DNA of 64,000 nt from Glycine soja. Its lineage: Eukaryota > Streptophyta > Magnoliopsida > Fabales > Fabaceae. The first letter of the stretch is position 1; each line of letters starts with the position of its first letter. The position numbers and the translations under genes were made by a program. Positions 32,301 through 41,990 of this stretch are shown here, in pieces. The stretch spans positions 19,064,632-19,128,631 of the forward strand of contig NC_041021.1 in the NCBI RefSeq assembly GCF_004193775.1, given 5' to 3'. A model generated the notes under the pieces. It made no database searches. It saw only the letters and a list, made by a program, of their open reading frames with translations, and had not been told where the DNA came from.

Positions 32301-32653
32301 CCAAATGTCACATAGCTAGTGGAGCAAGGTTCAATGTTCACCAGGAATTCTTTAACTCCTGTCATGTGTCTGGAACAGCCGCTATCTAGGTACCAATCTT
32401 CCTTAGCTGATGCTCTAAGTGAAGTATGAACAACAAGACTAACAATCTTGTGTTTTGGAACCCACACCATCTTTCTTTCGCTGCTGCTATTTTGAGTTCC
32501 ATGACGTGGATGGCCATGTAGATGATAACAAAAAGGCTTTATGTGACCATACTTGCCACAGTAGTGACACCTCCACTTCTTTCTGCTGCGTTCCATGATG
32601 TCGAGACCGATGTTGTGACATCGAGGCTCCAGTGCTGTTTTTGGCAGGAACAA
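29339..32653 (-). pseudogene. pol: pol of the SIRE1-type element (one internal stop)
   Basis: In order on the minus strand: a zinc knuckle ([14 protein letters not shown]), protease ([11 protein letters not shown]), and integrase with an HHCC finger (HQRFGHLH...CGECQIGK) and DDE core ([32 protein letters not shown]). Then come the RT ([33 protein letters not shown]) and RNase H (CDADWAGSADDRKNTSGG, SLSTAEAEYIAAGS). This is copia order. A single TAG at 30490-30488, where relatives have Gln (EEVYVE-Q-PKGF), splits RT before the YVDD motif. A frameshift in the gag-pol overlap near 32590 separates it from gag. All catalytic residues I checked are present. Confidence 0.92.
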
Positions 32654-34061
32654 ATTCTGTCATGGTTGATCTGCCAGCAGATCTATGATTAAATCCAAGT
32701 CCTCTCTGGTTTCCAACATTCTTTCCAAGCTGTAGCACCTCATCAAGCATATCTGAGCCTTTATTCAGCATCTTTATTGATTTTGTCATGTTTTCTAGTT
32801 TAGAGTTCAGAAAACCAATTTCTCCTTTAAGCTCAGAGATTTCCTCTTCATGTGCCTCCTTCTCAGCCTCCAGATTTGCAATGATCTTCTTCAGTTGTGC
32901 TTCTTGCTGAAGAATCTTCTCACTTTTGATGCATAGTTCTCTATAGGATATAGCAAGCTCATCAAAAGTGATTTCAACATCAATATCACTTGAATCTTCA
33001 TCAGATTCAAATATCCCAGTGAGTGCATTCACATCTCTGTCAGAATCACTTTCTTGTTCACTCTCTGTATCATCAGACCAACATACAGAAAGTCCTTTCC
33101 TCTGCTTCTTGAGATGGGTGGGACATTCAGCTTTGATGTGTCCGTAGCCTTCACACCCATGGCATTGAATTCCTTTGCTGGGCTTTTCATCTGACATCTT
33201 CTGGTGTTCACTACCTTTCCTGATGTCGAAAGGGATGTTCCGGACATGTGGTTTCTGCCTCCTGTCCATTCTTTTCAGCACTTTGTTGAACTGTTTTCCA
33301 AGGAGCACAACTGCGTTAGTCAGACCTTCATCAGTATCCAGGTCATACTCATCTTCTTCTCCTTCATCATTGGACACGAACGCCAGGCTCTTGCTCTTCT
33401 TTTCAGTCCTATCCGAGAGTCCCAGCTCAAAGGTTTGAAGGGAACCAATGAGTTCATCTACTCTCATGTTGCAAATGTCTTGGGCCTCCTCTATTGCAGT
33501 GACTTTCATGTCAAATCTCTTAGGCAAAGATCTGAGGATCTTTCTCACCAGCTTTTCATCTGTCATCCTTTCTCCCAAGGCAGTGCAAGCATTGGCAATT
33601 TCAAGAATGTTCATGTGGAAGTCATGAATGCATTCTTCCTCCTTCATCTTCAGATTTTCGAATTTTGTAGCCAATAGTTGCAATCTGGACATCTTCACTT
33701 TGGAGGTTCCTTCATGAGTGATTTTCAGAATCTCCCATGCATCCTTGGCAACTGTGCATGTGTTGATCAATCTGAAGATATTCTTGTCAACTCCATTGAA
33801 TAGGGCATTCAAGGCTTTGGAGTTTCCAAGTGCCAATTCGTCTTCTTCTTTTGTCCAGTCTTCTTCTGGCTTCAATTCATCAGTGGGCTTTCCTTCTGTG
33901 TCCAGCATCTTGGGATGTTCCCAGCCTTTGATGACAGCTTTCCAGGTTCTGCTATCCAGTGATTTGAGGAAGGCCACCATCCTTGCTTTCCAGTATTCAT
34001 AGTTGGTTCCATCCAGAATTGGTGGTCTGTTCACTGGTCCTCCTTCTTTCTCCATGTTCAT
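32487..34061 (-). pseudogene. gag: gag of the SIRE1-type element
   Basis: The ATG at 34061 (MNMEKEGGPVN) starts 524 codons. They hold an N-terminal copia gag domain (PPILDGTNYEYWKARMVAFL), a UBN2-like helical core (AWEILKITHEGTSKVKMSRL), a CX2CX4HX4C knuckle (CHGCEGYGHIKAEC), an acidic Ser/Asp-rich stretch and a coiled coil (AQLKKIIANLEAEKEAHEEE). The last 30 or so codons are out of the family frame: the knuckle beginning pol is read in another frame from about 32590, so gag and pol were probably one frame. Gag is intact up to that point. Confidence 0.9.
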
Positions 34062-34102
34062 CAGAATTTATCTCCCTAGATCTCACTCAGTGATTTAGAG
34101 TG

Positions 34103-34117
34103 CCCGCTCTGATACCA
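34103..34117 (-). other. Primer-binding site of the SIRE1-type element
   Basis: TGGTATCAGAGCGGG on the minus strand, two bases after the 5' LTR end at 34120. It is complementary to initiator tRNA-Met, as usual for copia elements. Confidence 0.92.
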
Positions 34118-34119
34118 AT

Positions 34120-35120
34120 TGAAATTATGATACTGAGGACAGATGTCGTACAGGATGTCACGACATCCCGCTTCAGAACATGCAGATTATGTATGACAGT
34201 ATGAACAGATTAAACAAGTAAATAACACAAGAGAATTGTTAACCCAGTTCGGTGCAACGTCACCTACATCTGGGGGCTACCAAGCCAGGGAGGAAATCCA
34301 CTAGAATAGTATTAGTTCGAAGATCTAACAGCCACTGTATACAACCTTCTCACCTAATCACTACCCATGCAACTTCTACCTAAGAGCCACTCTTAGATAT
34401 GAGAACCCCTCTCACTCCCTCTCAATCACTCACCCGTGTTTACAAACAAATCAAAGACACACCAGAGATTGCTCTCTGAACAATAGAGATCAACTCTACA
34501 CACTCAGGTCCAACACTTGATGTTAGGGTAACATCAAGGTGGCTCACAAAACACTCAAGTCCCAAAACTCACAAAATAACTCTTCAATCTCGGACTTGGT
34601 GAAAAACCCGTGCAACCTTCATGTTTATATAGTAGTGTGCGTATCTGGGCTGCAACAACTTGCGCTGGATAAGATCTATCATTCTCCTGAAAAATCTGCA
34701 CTTAAAGATCTAAAAGATAAAGTTTTATCTTTTAGTTTTTATCTTCAATCTCTAATCCCTGAACGAAACTATTCAAGTTTGTAATTCAAACTTTAATTAT
34801 CTTTTAATTCGTTCCTAAAGATAGAGCGCCTAATCTGTTGCTGACTGCACATTAATCTGTTAAAGATATAACAGATTTATGTGTCCAGTATTTTCGGGCA
34901 GGATGTCCTGGACATTGTATCCGACATCGTGGATCCTGCAGCTTCAATTCTTCATTTGACATTTTATCTTGCCTTGTGCATTGTGCAGCCCGATCTGATT
35001 CCTTGACATAATGTTAGACATCATGTGCAGCAACTCCAGCTTTCCTTCATTGTCTAAGTGCTTATGTTTTAACAAAATTTTAGCCAATCTTTTAAAACTC
35101 AGTAAAGCTAAGCACTAACA
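34120..35120 (-). mobile_element. 5' LTR of the SIRE1-type element
   Basis: A 1,001-bp LTR, TGTTAGTGC to AATTTCA on the minus strand, nearly identical to 25854-26854. It is followed by the PBS and gag, so it is the 5' LTR. The TATA box is at 34623-34631. Confidence 0.95.
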
Positions 35121-35448
35121 AGCCCAGAATGGGTTTGGGCAAGGACAGCCACGGGAATGCCGATGTGGTTAACATTAGGGGTAACCCGCACAAATATGGG
35201 TTGGGGTATGAGCCCGGGAAACCTGGAAGAAGGAATGCACCATCAAGACTCCGGGCAGATAGGGCATGGCCCGGTCACGTTAGCCAATTTTTCACAAGTG
35301 TCGGGATTATGTTTGAGGAAGAGGTGGCGACAATAGGAGAAGAAGCTCCACAAGATCCGCCAAGTTTCGTGTGACCGTGCCATCCCAATTTTCAACTGGG
35401 GAATTGGCATGTGACAAGCCAATCAGAAGTCTATACCGCTGATTCAAT
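35121..35448 (+). pseudogene. G-patch-like end of the protease exon of element A
   Basis: The peptide continuing after the SIRE1 insertion (MGLGKDSHGNAD, then NPHKYGLGYEPGK) is Gly-rich like a G-patch, which follows the protease in this group. Its first residues lie left of the insertion (MLRHGYEP, ending at 25853). One stop lies at about 35372. The frame then runs in phase to a possible 5' splice site at 35449. Confidence 0.7.
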
Positions 35449-35560
35449 GTAATTGGAGGCTATAGATTCCTTTCTCTTTTGTTTCATCTGTTCTTGCGAT
35501 TCCACCTTTTCTCATATCATTTTGCATGTTTTTGTTTTTTTTTTGTCTTGAATGGTATAG
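35449..35560 (+). other. Candidate intron between protease and reverse transcriptase
   Basis: The 112-bp segment starts GTAATTGG and ends with a T-rich tract and GGTATAG. It is AT-rich and holds several stops. Removing it joins the G-patch frame to the RT frame (continuing CEDQSFEDPNHEG) in phase, across two different genomic frames. Ogre elements are known to have an intron at this position. The exact borders are inferred. Confidence 0.65.
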
Positions 35561-37259
35561 ATGTGAGGATCAATCCTTTGAGGATCCTAACCACGAGGGC
35601 TTGATAATCGATTTTGATCAAGAAGTAAGTCAAACAATAAACGAAGAAGAGGAAGAGGACGTCCTTTCACCGGAGTTGGAGAGGTTGATCGCTCAGGAAG
35701 AACGCGAAACGAAGCCTCACCAAGAGGAAACCGAACTGATAGACTCAGAGACCGGAGAGGGAAAGAAAGAAGTTAAAGTAGGAACCAGTATGACCGCACC
35801 TATCCACCAAGGTTTGATAACCCTTCTTGAAGAATATCAAGACATCTTCGCATGGTTGTACCAAGACATGCCAGGTCTGGACCTCGACATTGTGCAGCAT
35901 AGGTTGCCATTGAATCCTGGGTCTTCCCCGGTTAAGCAAAAATTACAAAGGATGAGACCCGAAATGTCTTCGAAAATTAAAGAAGTGAGAAAGCAGTTCG
36001 ATGTGGGTTTCTTGGTTGTGGTTCGATACCTTGAGTGGGTAGCCAACATTGTCCCTGTCCCAAAAAAAGATGGCAAAATGCGAATGTGCGTAGACTATCG
36101 GGATTTAAACCGAGCTAGTCCTAAAGACAATTTTCCCTTACCACACATTGATATACTAGTAGATAATACAGCTAAGTTCGCCCTTTTCTCATTTATGGAT
36201 GGTTTCTCAGGGTATAACCAGATAAAAATGGCACCCGAAGATGTGGAGAAGACCACTTTCGTCACCCTATGGGGAACATTCTGCTACAAAGTGATGGCCT
36301 TCGAGCTAAAAAATGTTGGGGCAACCTATCAACGTGCCATGGTAGCTTTATTCCACGACATGATGCATAAAGAGATAGAAGTCTATGTAGATGACATGAT
36401 TGCTAAATCTCGGACCGAGGACGAACACCTCATCAATCTGCGTAAGCTGTTTGGAAGGCTACGGAAATACCAACTGAAACTAAACCCCGCCAAGTGCACC
36501 TTCGCGGTAAAGTCGGGGAAGTTGTTGGGTTTTATCGTGAGCCAGAAAGGGATAGAGATAGATCCCGAGAAAGTGAAGGCCATTCTTGAAATGCCAGAGC
36601 CATGCACGGAGAAGCAGGTTCAAGGTTTGCTGGGTAGGTTGAATTACATTGCGAGATTTATCTCGCAACTCACCCCTACCTGTGAGCCCATCATCAAACT
36701 CTTGCGTAAAAACCAGGCGGTCCTGTGGAATAGTGACTGCCAAGAGGCCTTCGAAAAAATCAAACAGAGCCTCGCGAATCCCCCGGTGCTCATGCCGCCT
36801 GTAACAGGAAGACCTCATTTCCTGTACATGACTGTGTTAGACGAGTTTATGGGTTGCGTGTTGGGTCAGCACGATGACTCAGGGAAGAAGGAACAAGCCA
36901 TTTACTATTTAAGCAAGAAATTTACCGCCTGTGAGATGAATTACTCAATGTTGGAAAGGACGTGCTGTGCCTTGGTATGGGCATCACATCGTCTTAGGTA
37001 GTACATGCTCAGTCATACCACTTGGCTTATTTCCAAAATGGATCCCGTGAAATACATCTTTGAAAAACCGGCCCTCACAGGACGAATCGCTAGGTGGCAG
37101 GTATTACTATCTGAAATTGATATTGTGTATGTCACCCAAAAGGCGATAAAGGGAAGCACCTTGGCAGATTATTTGGCCCAACAACCCCTCCAAGATTATT
37201 GGCCAATGCACCCTGAGTTCCCGGATAAAGACATCATGGCCCTATTCGAAGAGAAGTGA
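35561..37259 (+). pseudogene. Reverse transcriptase and RNase H of element A
   Basis: After an acidic linker, RT spans about 35900-36700, with VPKKDGKMRMCVDYRDLN, a SFMDGFSGYNQI block with the first Asp, and YVDD at 36384-36395. The thumb and connection (LLGRLNYIARFISQL) lead to a gypsy RNase H (YYLSKKFTACEMNYSMLERTCCAL). A TAG at 36999 interrupts RNase H, which resumes in frame (PVKYIFEKPALTGRIARW, TLADYLAQQPL). A second stop lies at 37257. All of it is in one frame. It is close to intact apart from the stops. Confidence 0.9.
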
Positions 37260-37781
37260 ACGCACGAGGATATAGACAAATGGATTGTTTGTTTCAATGG
37301 GGCATCTAATGCTTTGGGCCATGGAGTAGGGGCAGTTCTTGTATCCCCAGATGATCAATGTATCCCTTTCACGGCCAGGCTGAGTTTCTATTGTACCAAC
37401 AATATGGCCGAATATGAAGCGTGCACCCTTGGGATTCAAGCTGCCATTGATTTTGACGTGAAGCTACTCAAAGTATATGGAGACTCGACTTTGGTAATAC
37501 GTCAGTTGAGAGGAGAATGGGAAACTAGGGATAAAAAATTGATACTCTATCAAACTTATATCTTGAGGTTAGCTAAATTCTTTGATGACATTTCTTTCAA
37601 CCACATACCTCGGGAACAGAACCAAATGGCCGATGCATTGGCCACCTTGGCATCCATGTTTCAACTTGCCCCACACTGGGATCTGCCGTACATTGAATTC
37701 AGATCTCGGGGCAAGCCGGCACATTGTTGTACGATAGAGGAAGAGCGAGATGGGAAACCGTGGTATTTCGACATCAAATAG
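37260..37781 (+). pseudogene. Second, archaeal-type RNase H of element A
   Basis: A second RNase H follows the gypsy one: DKWIVCFNGASN, SFYCTNNMAEYEACTLG, KVYGDSTLVIRQLRGEW and NQMADALATLAS. An extra RNase H of this type before integrase is a hallmark of the Tat/Ogre lineage. The family's first catalytic Asp in FDGAS is Asn here (37296-37298); the Glu of MAEYEA and the Asp residues of GDS and ADA remain. The frame ends with a TAG at 37779 where the family continues in frame. Confidence 0.88.
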
Positions 37782-39007
37782 TATGTCAAGAACAAAGAAT
37801 ATCCACCAAGGATTTCCGACAATGACAAAAGAACGTTAAGGACATTGGCTACTGGTTTCTTTGTGAGTGGTACCGTCCTGTACAGAGGAAACCAAGACAT
37901 GACCCTCCTGCGATGTGTAGATGCCAAAGAGGCAAACTACATGATTGAGGAAGTCCATGAGGGTTCGTTTGGGACACATGCCAATGGGCATGCTATGGCC
38001 AGGAAGATCCTTAGAGCAGGTTATTACTGGCTCACTATGGAAAGCGATTGCTGCACCCATGTAAGGAAATGGCATAAATGTCAAGCGTTCGTAGACAATG
38101 TCAATGTTCCGCCACATCCTCTGAATGTCATGTCTGCCCCTTGGCCTTTTTCCATGTGGGGGATAGATGTCATAGGGACCATCGAACCCAAGGCTTCGAA
38201 CGGTCATCGCTTCATTCTCGTGGTGATAGATTATTTCACCTAATGGGTCGAAGCGGCTTCCTATACCAATGTCACGAGGAGTGTGGCGGTCAGATTCATA
38301 AAGAGGGAACTGATTTGTCGATACAGACTCCCTAGGAAAATCATTACTGACAATGACACCAATCTGAATAACAAAATGATGCAGGAAATGTGCGAGGATT
38401 TCAAGATCCAGCATCATAACTCCACCCCCTATCGGCCGAAGATGAACGGGGCTGTGGAGGCTGCAAATAAAAATATTAAGAAAATTATTCAGAAGATGAC
38501 AATGTCGTACAAAGATTGGCATCAGATGTTGCCTTTTGCCCTACATGGATATCGAACCTCGGTACGAACTTCTACTGGGGCAACGCCGTACTCTTTGGTT
38601 TATGGGATGGAAGCGGTACTCCCATTTGAGGTAGAAGTCCCTTCCCAGAGGATACTAGCGGAATCGGGCCTAGAAGAATCAGAGTGGGCTCAAACACGCT
38701 ACGACCAACTCAACCTTATTGAAGGTAAGCGTTTGACGGCCATGAGCCATGGGCGCCTGTATCAACAAAGGATAAAGAACGCGTATGACAAGAAGGTGCG
38801 CCCATGCAAGTTCAACGAAGGGGACCTTGTGCTGAAAAAGATATCCCATGCTGTTAAAGATAATCGAGGGAAGTGGGGCCTTTCGTTGTGAAAAGGGCTT
38901 TTTCCGGGGGGGGGGGGGGGGGGGGGGCTCTGGTGCTCACCAACATGGATGGCGAGGAGCTACCTTCACCCGTGAACTTCGATGTTGTCAAGCGATACTA
39001 TGCATAG
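37782..39007 (+). pseudogene. Integrase of element A
   Basis: The HHCC finger (about 37930-38085; HEGSFGTHANGH and CCTHVRKWHKC) is followed by the core. First Asp in WGIDVIG (about 38165), second in IITDNDT (about 38345), Glu in NGAVEAANK (about 38450). A TAA at 38241 interrupts the core. The C-terminal part runs to the end (GALVLTNMDGEELPS...VVKRYYA) at 39007. It is damaged by a stop near 38889 and a G-run at 38906-38927 that destroys the frame. Confidence 0.88.
38906..38927. repeat. Poly-G run in integrase
   Basis: Twenty-two consecutive G in what should be a Phe-Ser-Gly-Gly coding stretch. Similar G-runs occur at 13277, 16861, 53635 and 54373. Long homopolymers may vary between assemblies. 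Confidence 0.9.
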
Positions 39008-39660
39008 GATCTGGGACAATTGAGGAAATCACTGCATGTTCTTTTATTTTTGTGTGTTCTTCTTGGTTTCCCCCAGGGATTCCTGTCCGCTGAAATTTTC
39101 TCTTCACAGTTCTTTAAAAGAAGAGAACATGGGTTTGAGGCTTCAATCCTCACTTTGTGTTTTAAACCATGTGCAGTTTGTGATAACCTGAGCCTTTTCG
39201 CTAAGTTCATGGGGTGCCCTAAGCGCTTAATTAAAACTGAACCTGACCAGCATTCACTAAAAAAGATTGTTGCATTTGAAAAAAGTTCATGTATACGCAT
39301 ACACATGCATATTTTGTTATCTTATGACAGGAGCAGAATTGTCTTAGGCAGTGGTCAAATGCCGAGATGTGGCTAAAGGCAGAAACAGATCAAGGTAAAA
39401 CGGTAATGTGGCCACAGTTTGTTGCGGGATGTCGTTTCCTACTTTCAGGTACTTAGGGACGGATGCGAGTAGAGGCTAGGGTCACGACTGATAGATCGGC
39501 GTCCCTTGCCCAGCTCTGGACAACCGAAAAGTGCCACTGGGAGGCCGCCTAGTATCCTTTAAATTCCCAGTAGTTATTACTGTTGTGTCTTTAAAGTAAA
39601 TATTGGATGCCTGATCTACCCTAAGGGGGTTCGAGTAAGCGAACGCCGACCCGTTGGAAG
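39008..39660 (+). other. Non-coding spacer after integrase
   Basis: No supported coding sequence. The block at 39535-39575 (CACTGGGAGGCCGCCTAGT, then ATCCTTTAAATT) resembles 60702-60735 (ACTAGGAGGCAACCTAGT, then ACCCTTTAAATT). This marks the same place in another copy. The rest holds short open frames that I read as chance. Confidence 0.6.
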
Positions 39661-39880
39661 CCGTACAAAAAAAATGCAGGTTAGCTCGCTTGGGCGAGCA
39701 ACCCCTGCACGAAGGTAGTTAAAAAGGGGGAGGGGGAAGTTTTCTGCACCCAAAAAACTCTCCCCCCCTCATTAAAAAACAAAGGCTCACAGGATTCCTT
39801 GGTTTTCCAGCCTTAGGTCACCTTTTCTCCGCGTTTTTTATTCCATTTTGTGCTATTATTCATCTCCAACAAGTAAGTAC
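39661..39880 (+). promoter_or_regulatory. Second promoter-like leader before the 3' ORF
   Basis: The sequence copies the order of an LTR promoter region: a palindrome AGCTCGCTTGGGCGAGCA (39683-39700) inside a longer GCAGG...CCTGC stem, a G-rich/A-rich stretch in the TATA position (TTAAAAAGGGGGAGGGGG), a CT-rich 5' leader and a GTAAGTACC donor at 39873. A true TATAAATA is missing. Promoter activity is inferred from the resemblance only. Confidence 0.5.
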
Positions 39881-40938
39881 CTCATTCTTGGGTTCTCTAG
39901 CTTTCCATTGATGTATTTTGGTGCTCTAAGTTGCATGTATTTGCTCAAAAACATGAGGGATTTATCTTTAAATTGTTGCTTTTTTTGTTGAATGGAGGGG
40001 TTGTGGGGGATGGCCTTAGGCCTAGGGTGTGTTCTGAAGTAATGGGGGCATGCCACATTGCTCCCATTCCCTTGCTATTCATGCCTAAACATGCGCCCAC
40101 CAAGTGGTCGGTGAAATGCCTCAATGACATTTGGGCATGGTTTTGTGAACTTTGGACTGTGGGGCTGTTTTGTGTGTATAGGGACTACATGTAGAGGTTA
40201 AAATAAGTGCCCAAATTAAGGACTTAGACCAAGGAATCCAAGCCTTTGGTTTTGAGTGCAAGAAAACATAAAAACAAAGGCATTATGATAAGGATTTTCC
40301 TTTAGGCCAGCGGCTGATTTTTGGGGCTGCACCATGATGTTTGCCTAGTTTGCTTGAGATGTTATTCACCATGTACGTGTATATATAGAATAGGTAGCAA
40401 GAGACAAATACTCTTCAAATAAAACGTGTATATTTTGAATAGATGGTCAAGCGCTTTGTAAATGTACACATGAGTGAATGTGGCACGAGAATGCTTCCCA
40501 AAATGAACATATAATGTGGAACTGCCTTTCAAAGTGTAGATAGTTGGCATGAAAATTCCTTTTCAAAAAAAATGCAGGTGTGTGCACAACATGAAATTGG
40601 CTCTCAAATATGCATGCATGTATAAATAAATGTGAGTGAAACAACAAAAATCTATGTTAATTTGTATGTTAATAAAATACTTTGAATGTGCGTATGTAAT
40701 TTTTGGTAGCAAATACTTTGAATACGGACATATGTAATTTTGGCACAATACCTTGAATATCCTTGTATATTGATGTAGATAGCAGGATATTTTGCACGTA
40801 TGCGCGTTCATAAATGTTTTTTCTTCAGGGAAATGTGTGCACAAGTCTGTTCTAAGTCAAAAAGATTAGTATGTCATTTTTGCTTTAAAATAGCATTTCC
40901 TTGTAAATTAACTTTCCAAATGTTTGTCCTCGCAGGAA
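39881..40938 (+). other. Intron-like leader of the 3' ORF
   Basis: About 1.06 kb of AT-rich sequence without conserved coding. It ends with a pyrimidine-rich tract and CAG at 40933-40935 (TTGTCCTCGCAG), three bases before the ATG of the 3' ORF. With the donor at 39873 it forms a plausible intron. Confidence 0.5.
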
Positions 40939-41990
40939 ATGGCTCCGAAAAAGCTTTCCGCAAAGAGATCTAGGAGAGACGCTGTGGCTGAAGGGACCAG
41001 TGCCGCCCCCGAGTTTGATAGTCACCGTTTCCGGAGCGTCGTGCACCAGCAGCGCTTCGAGGCCATCAAAGGATGGTCGTTCCATAGAGAGAGACGCGTC
41101 TAACTCAGGGACGATGAGTACACCGATTTTCAGGAGGAGATAACTCGCAGACATTGGACGTCGCTGGCTACTCCCATGGCTAAGTTTGACCCTGAGGTAG
41201 TCCTGGAATTTTACGCTAATGCTTGGCCCACAGAGGAGGGAGTGCGGGACATGCGTTCATGGGTGAGGGGCCAGTGGATTCCTTTTGACATAGATGCCCT
41301 CAGCCAATTCCTGGGTGACCCGCTAGTGTTGGAGGAAGGCCAAGAGTGTGAGTCCAATCAGAGGAGGAACAGGGCCGACGGGTTCGACGATGAGGCCATT
41401 GCCTAGCTATTGTGCACACCGGGGCAGGATTTCGCCCGGACCGCTATGCACCAGCATGACCACCTTGACCCAGATGTGGATGACGTTGTTGCTCAGCAAT
41501 GTCTTGCCTAGTGATCATAACTCCGATCTCCAGTCATTCGGGGTTCCCGTCACCCTTAGTAAGGTGATCCGACCGCCGATCACCCGGGCTTTCATTGAGA
41601 AGTATTGCATGCCTAGACAGGCGCAGGATGATGCACCTCAGGACGCAGACGCACCATCACCACCTCATCAGGCCAATCCCGGTGGGTCACTAGGCATGGA
41701 GAGTTATCTACAGCACTTGGTTCGCCAACAGGCGGCCAACCACTGGGGGCAGGTACAGATACATGAGTGTCTCTACCGCTTCAACCTTAGTCACCAGGGG
41801 CAGGGTTTCGCTCCTTTTGCGTGCCCTACTCCAGAGCAGTTTAGGGCTGAGGTCACATGGCCCGGAGATTAGCCTGAGGCCCAGGCAGGGGAGGCGCCTT
41901 CAGGATCCCCCGGTGATGTAGAGGAGGCCCGCATGGATGAGGAGATGACGGATTTGCTCGGTTTCTTGGGAGGGAGCGGAGCCACATGAC
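40939..41990 (+). pseudogene. 3' ORF of element A (putative plant transposon protein domain)
   Basis: The ATG at 40939 begins MAPKKLSAKRSRRDAV, followed by HRFRSVVHQQRFEAIKGW, a stop at about 41101, and the core FYANAWPTEEGVRDMRSWV, QWIPFDIDALSQFLG. A stop at 41404 and frameshifts follow. A segment is missing near 41520, then VTLSKVIRPPITRAFIEKY, QYLQ-like (SYLQHLVRQQAANHWGQ) and FACPTPEQFRAEVTWPGD. The tail ends near 41990. This domain is common in legume gypsy elements; its function is unknown. A fragment of the same protein lies at 60290-60574. Confidence 0.8.

Larger units (their letters stand above)
25854..35120 (-). mobile_element. SIRE1-type copia element, full length, TSD AGCCC
   Basis: The element is 9,267 bp on the minus strand. 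It has two 1,001-bp LTRs and AGCCC at both flanks (25849-25853 and 35121-35125). Order on the minus strand: 5' LTR (34120-35120), PBS (34103-34117), gag (from 34061), pol with the order protease, integrase, RT, RNase H (to 29339), an in-frame envelope-like ORF (to 27386), a 3' untranslated region with several PPT-like tracts, and the 3' LTR (25854-26854). This order is the copia order and the layout of SIRE1. One stop (30488) and one frameshift (about 32590) disable pol. Confidence 0.95.
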
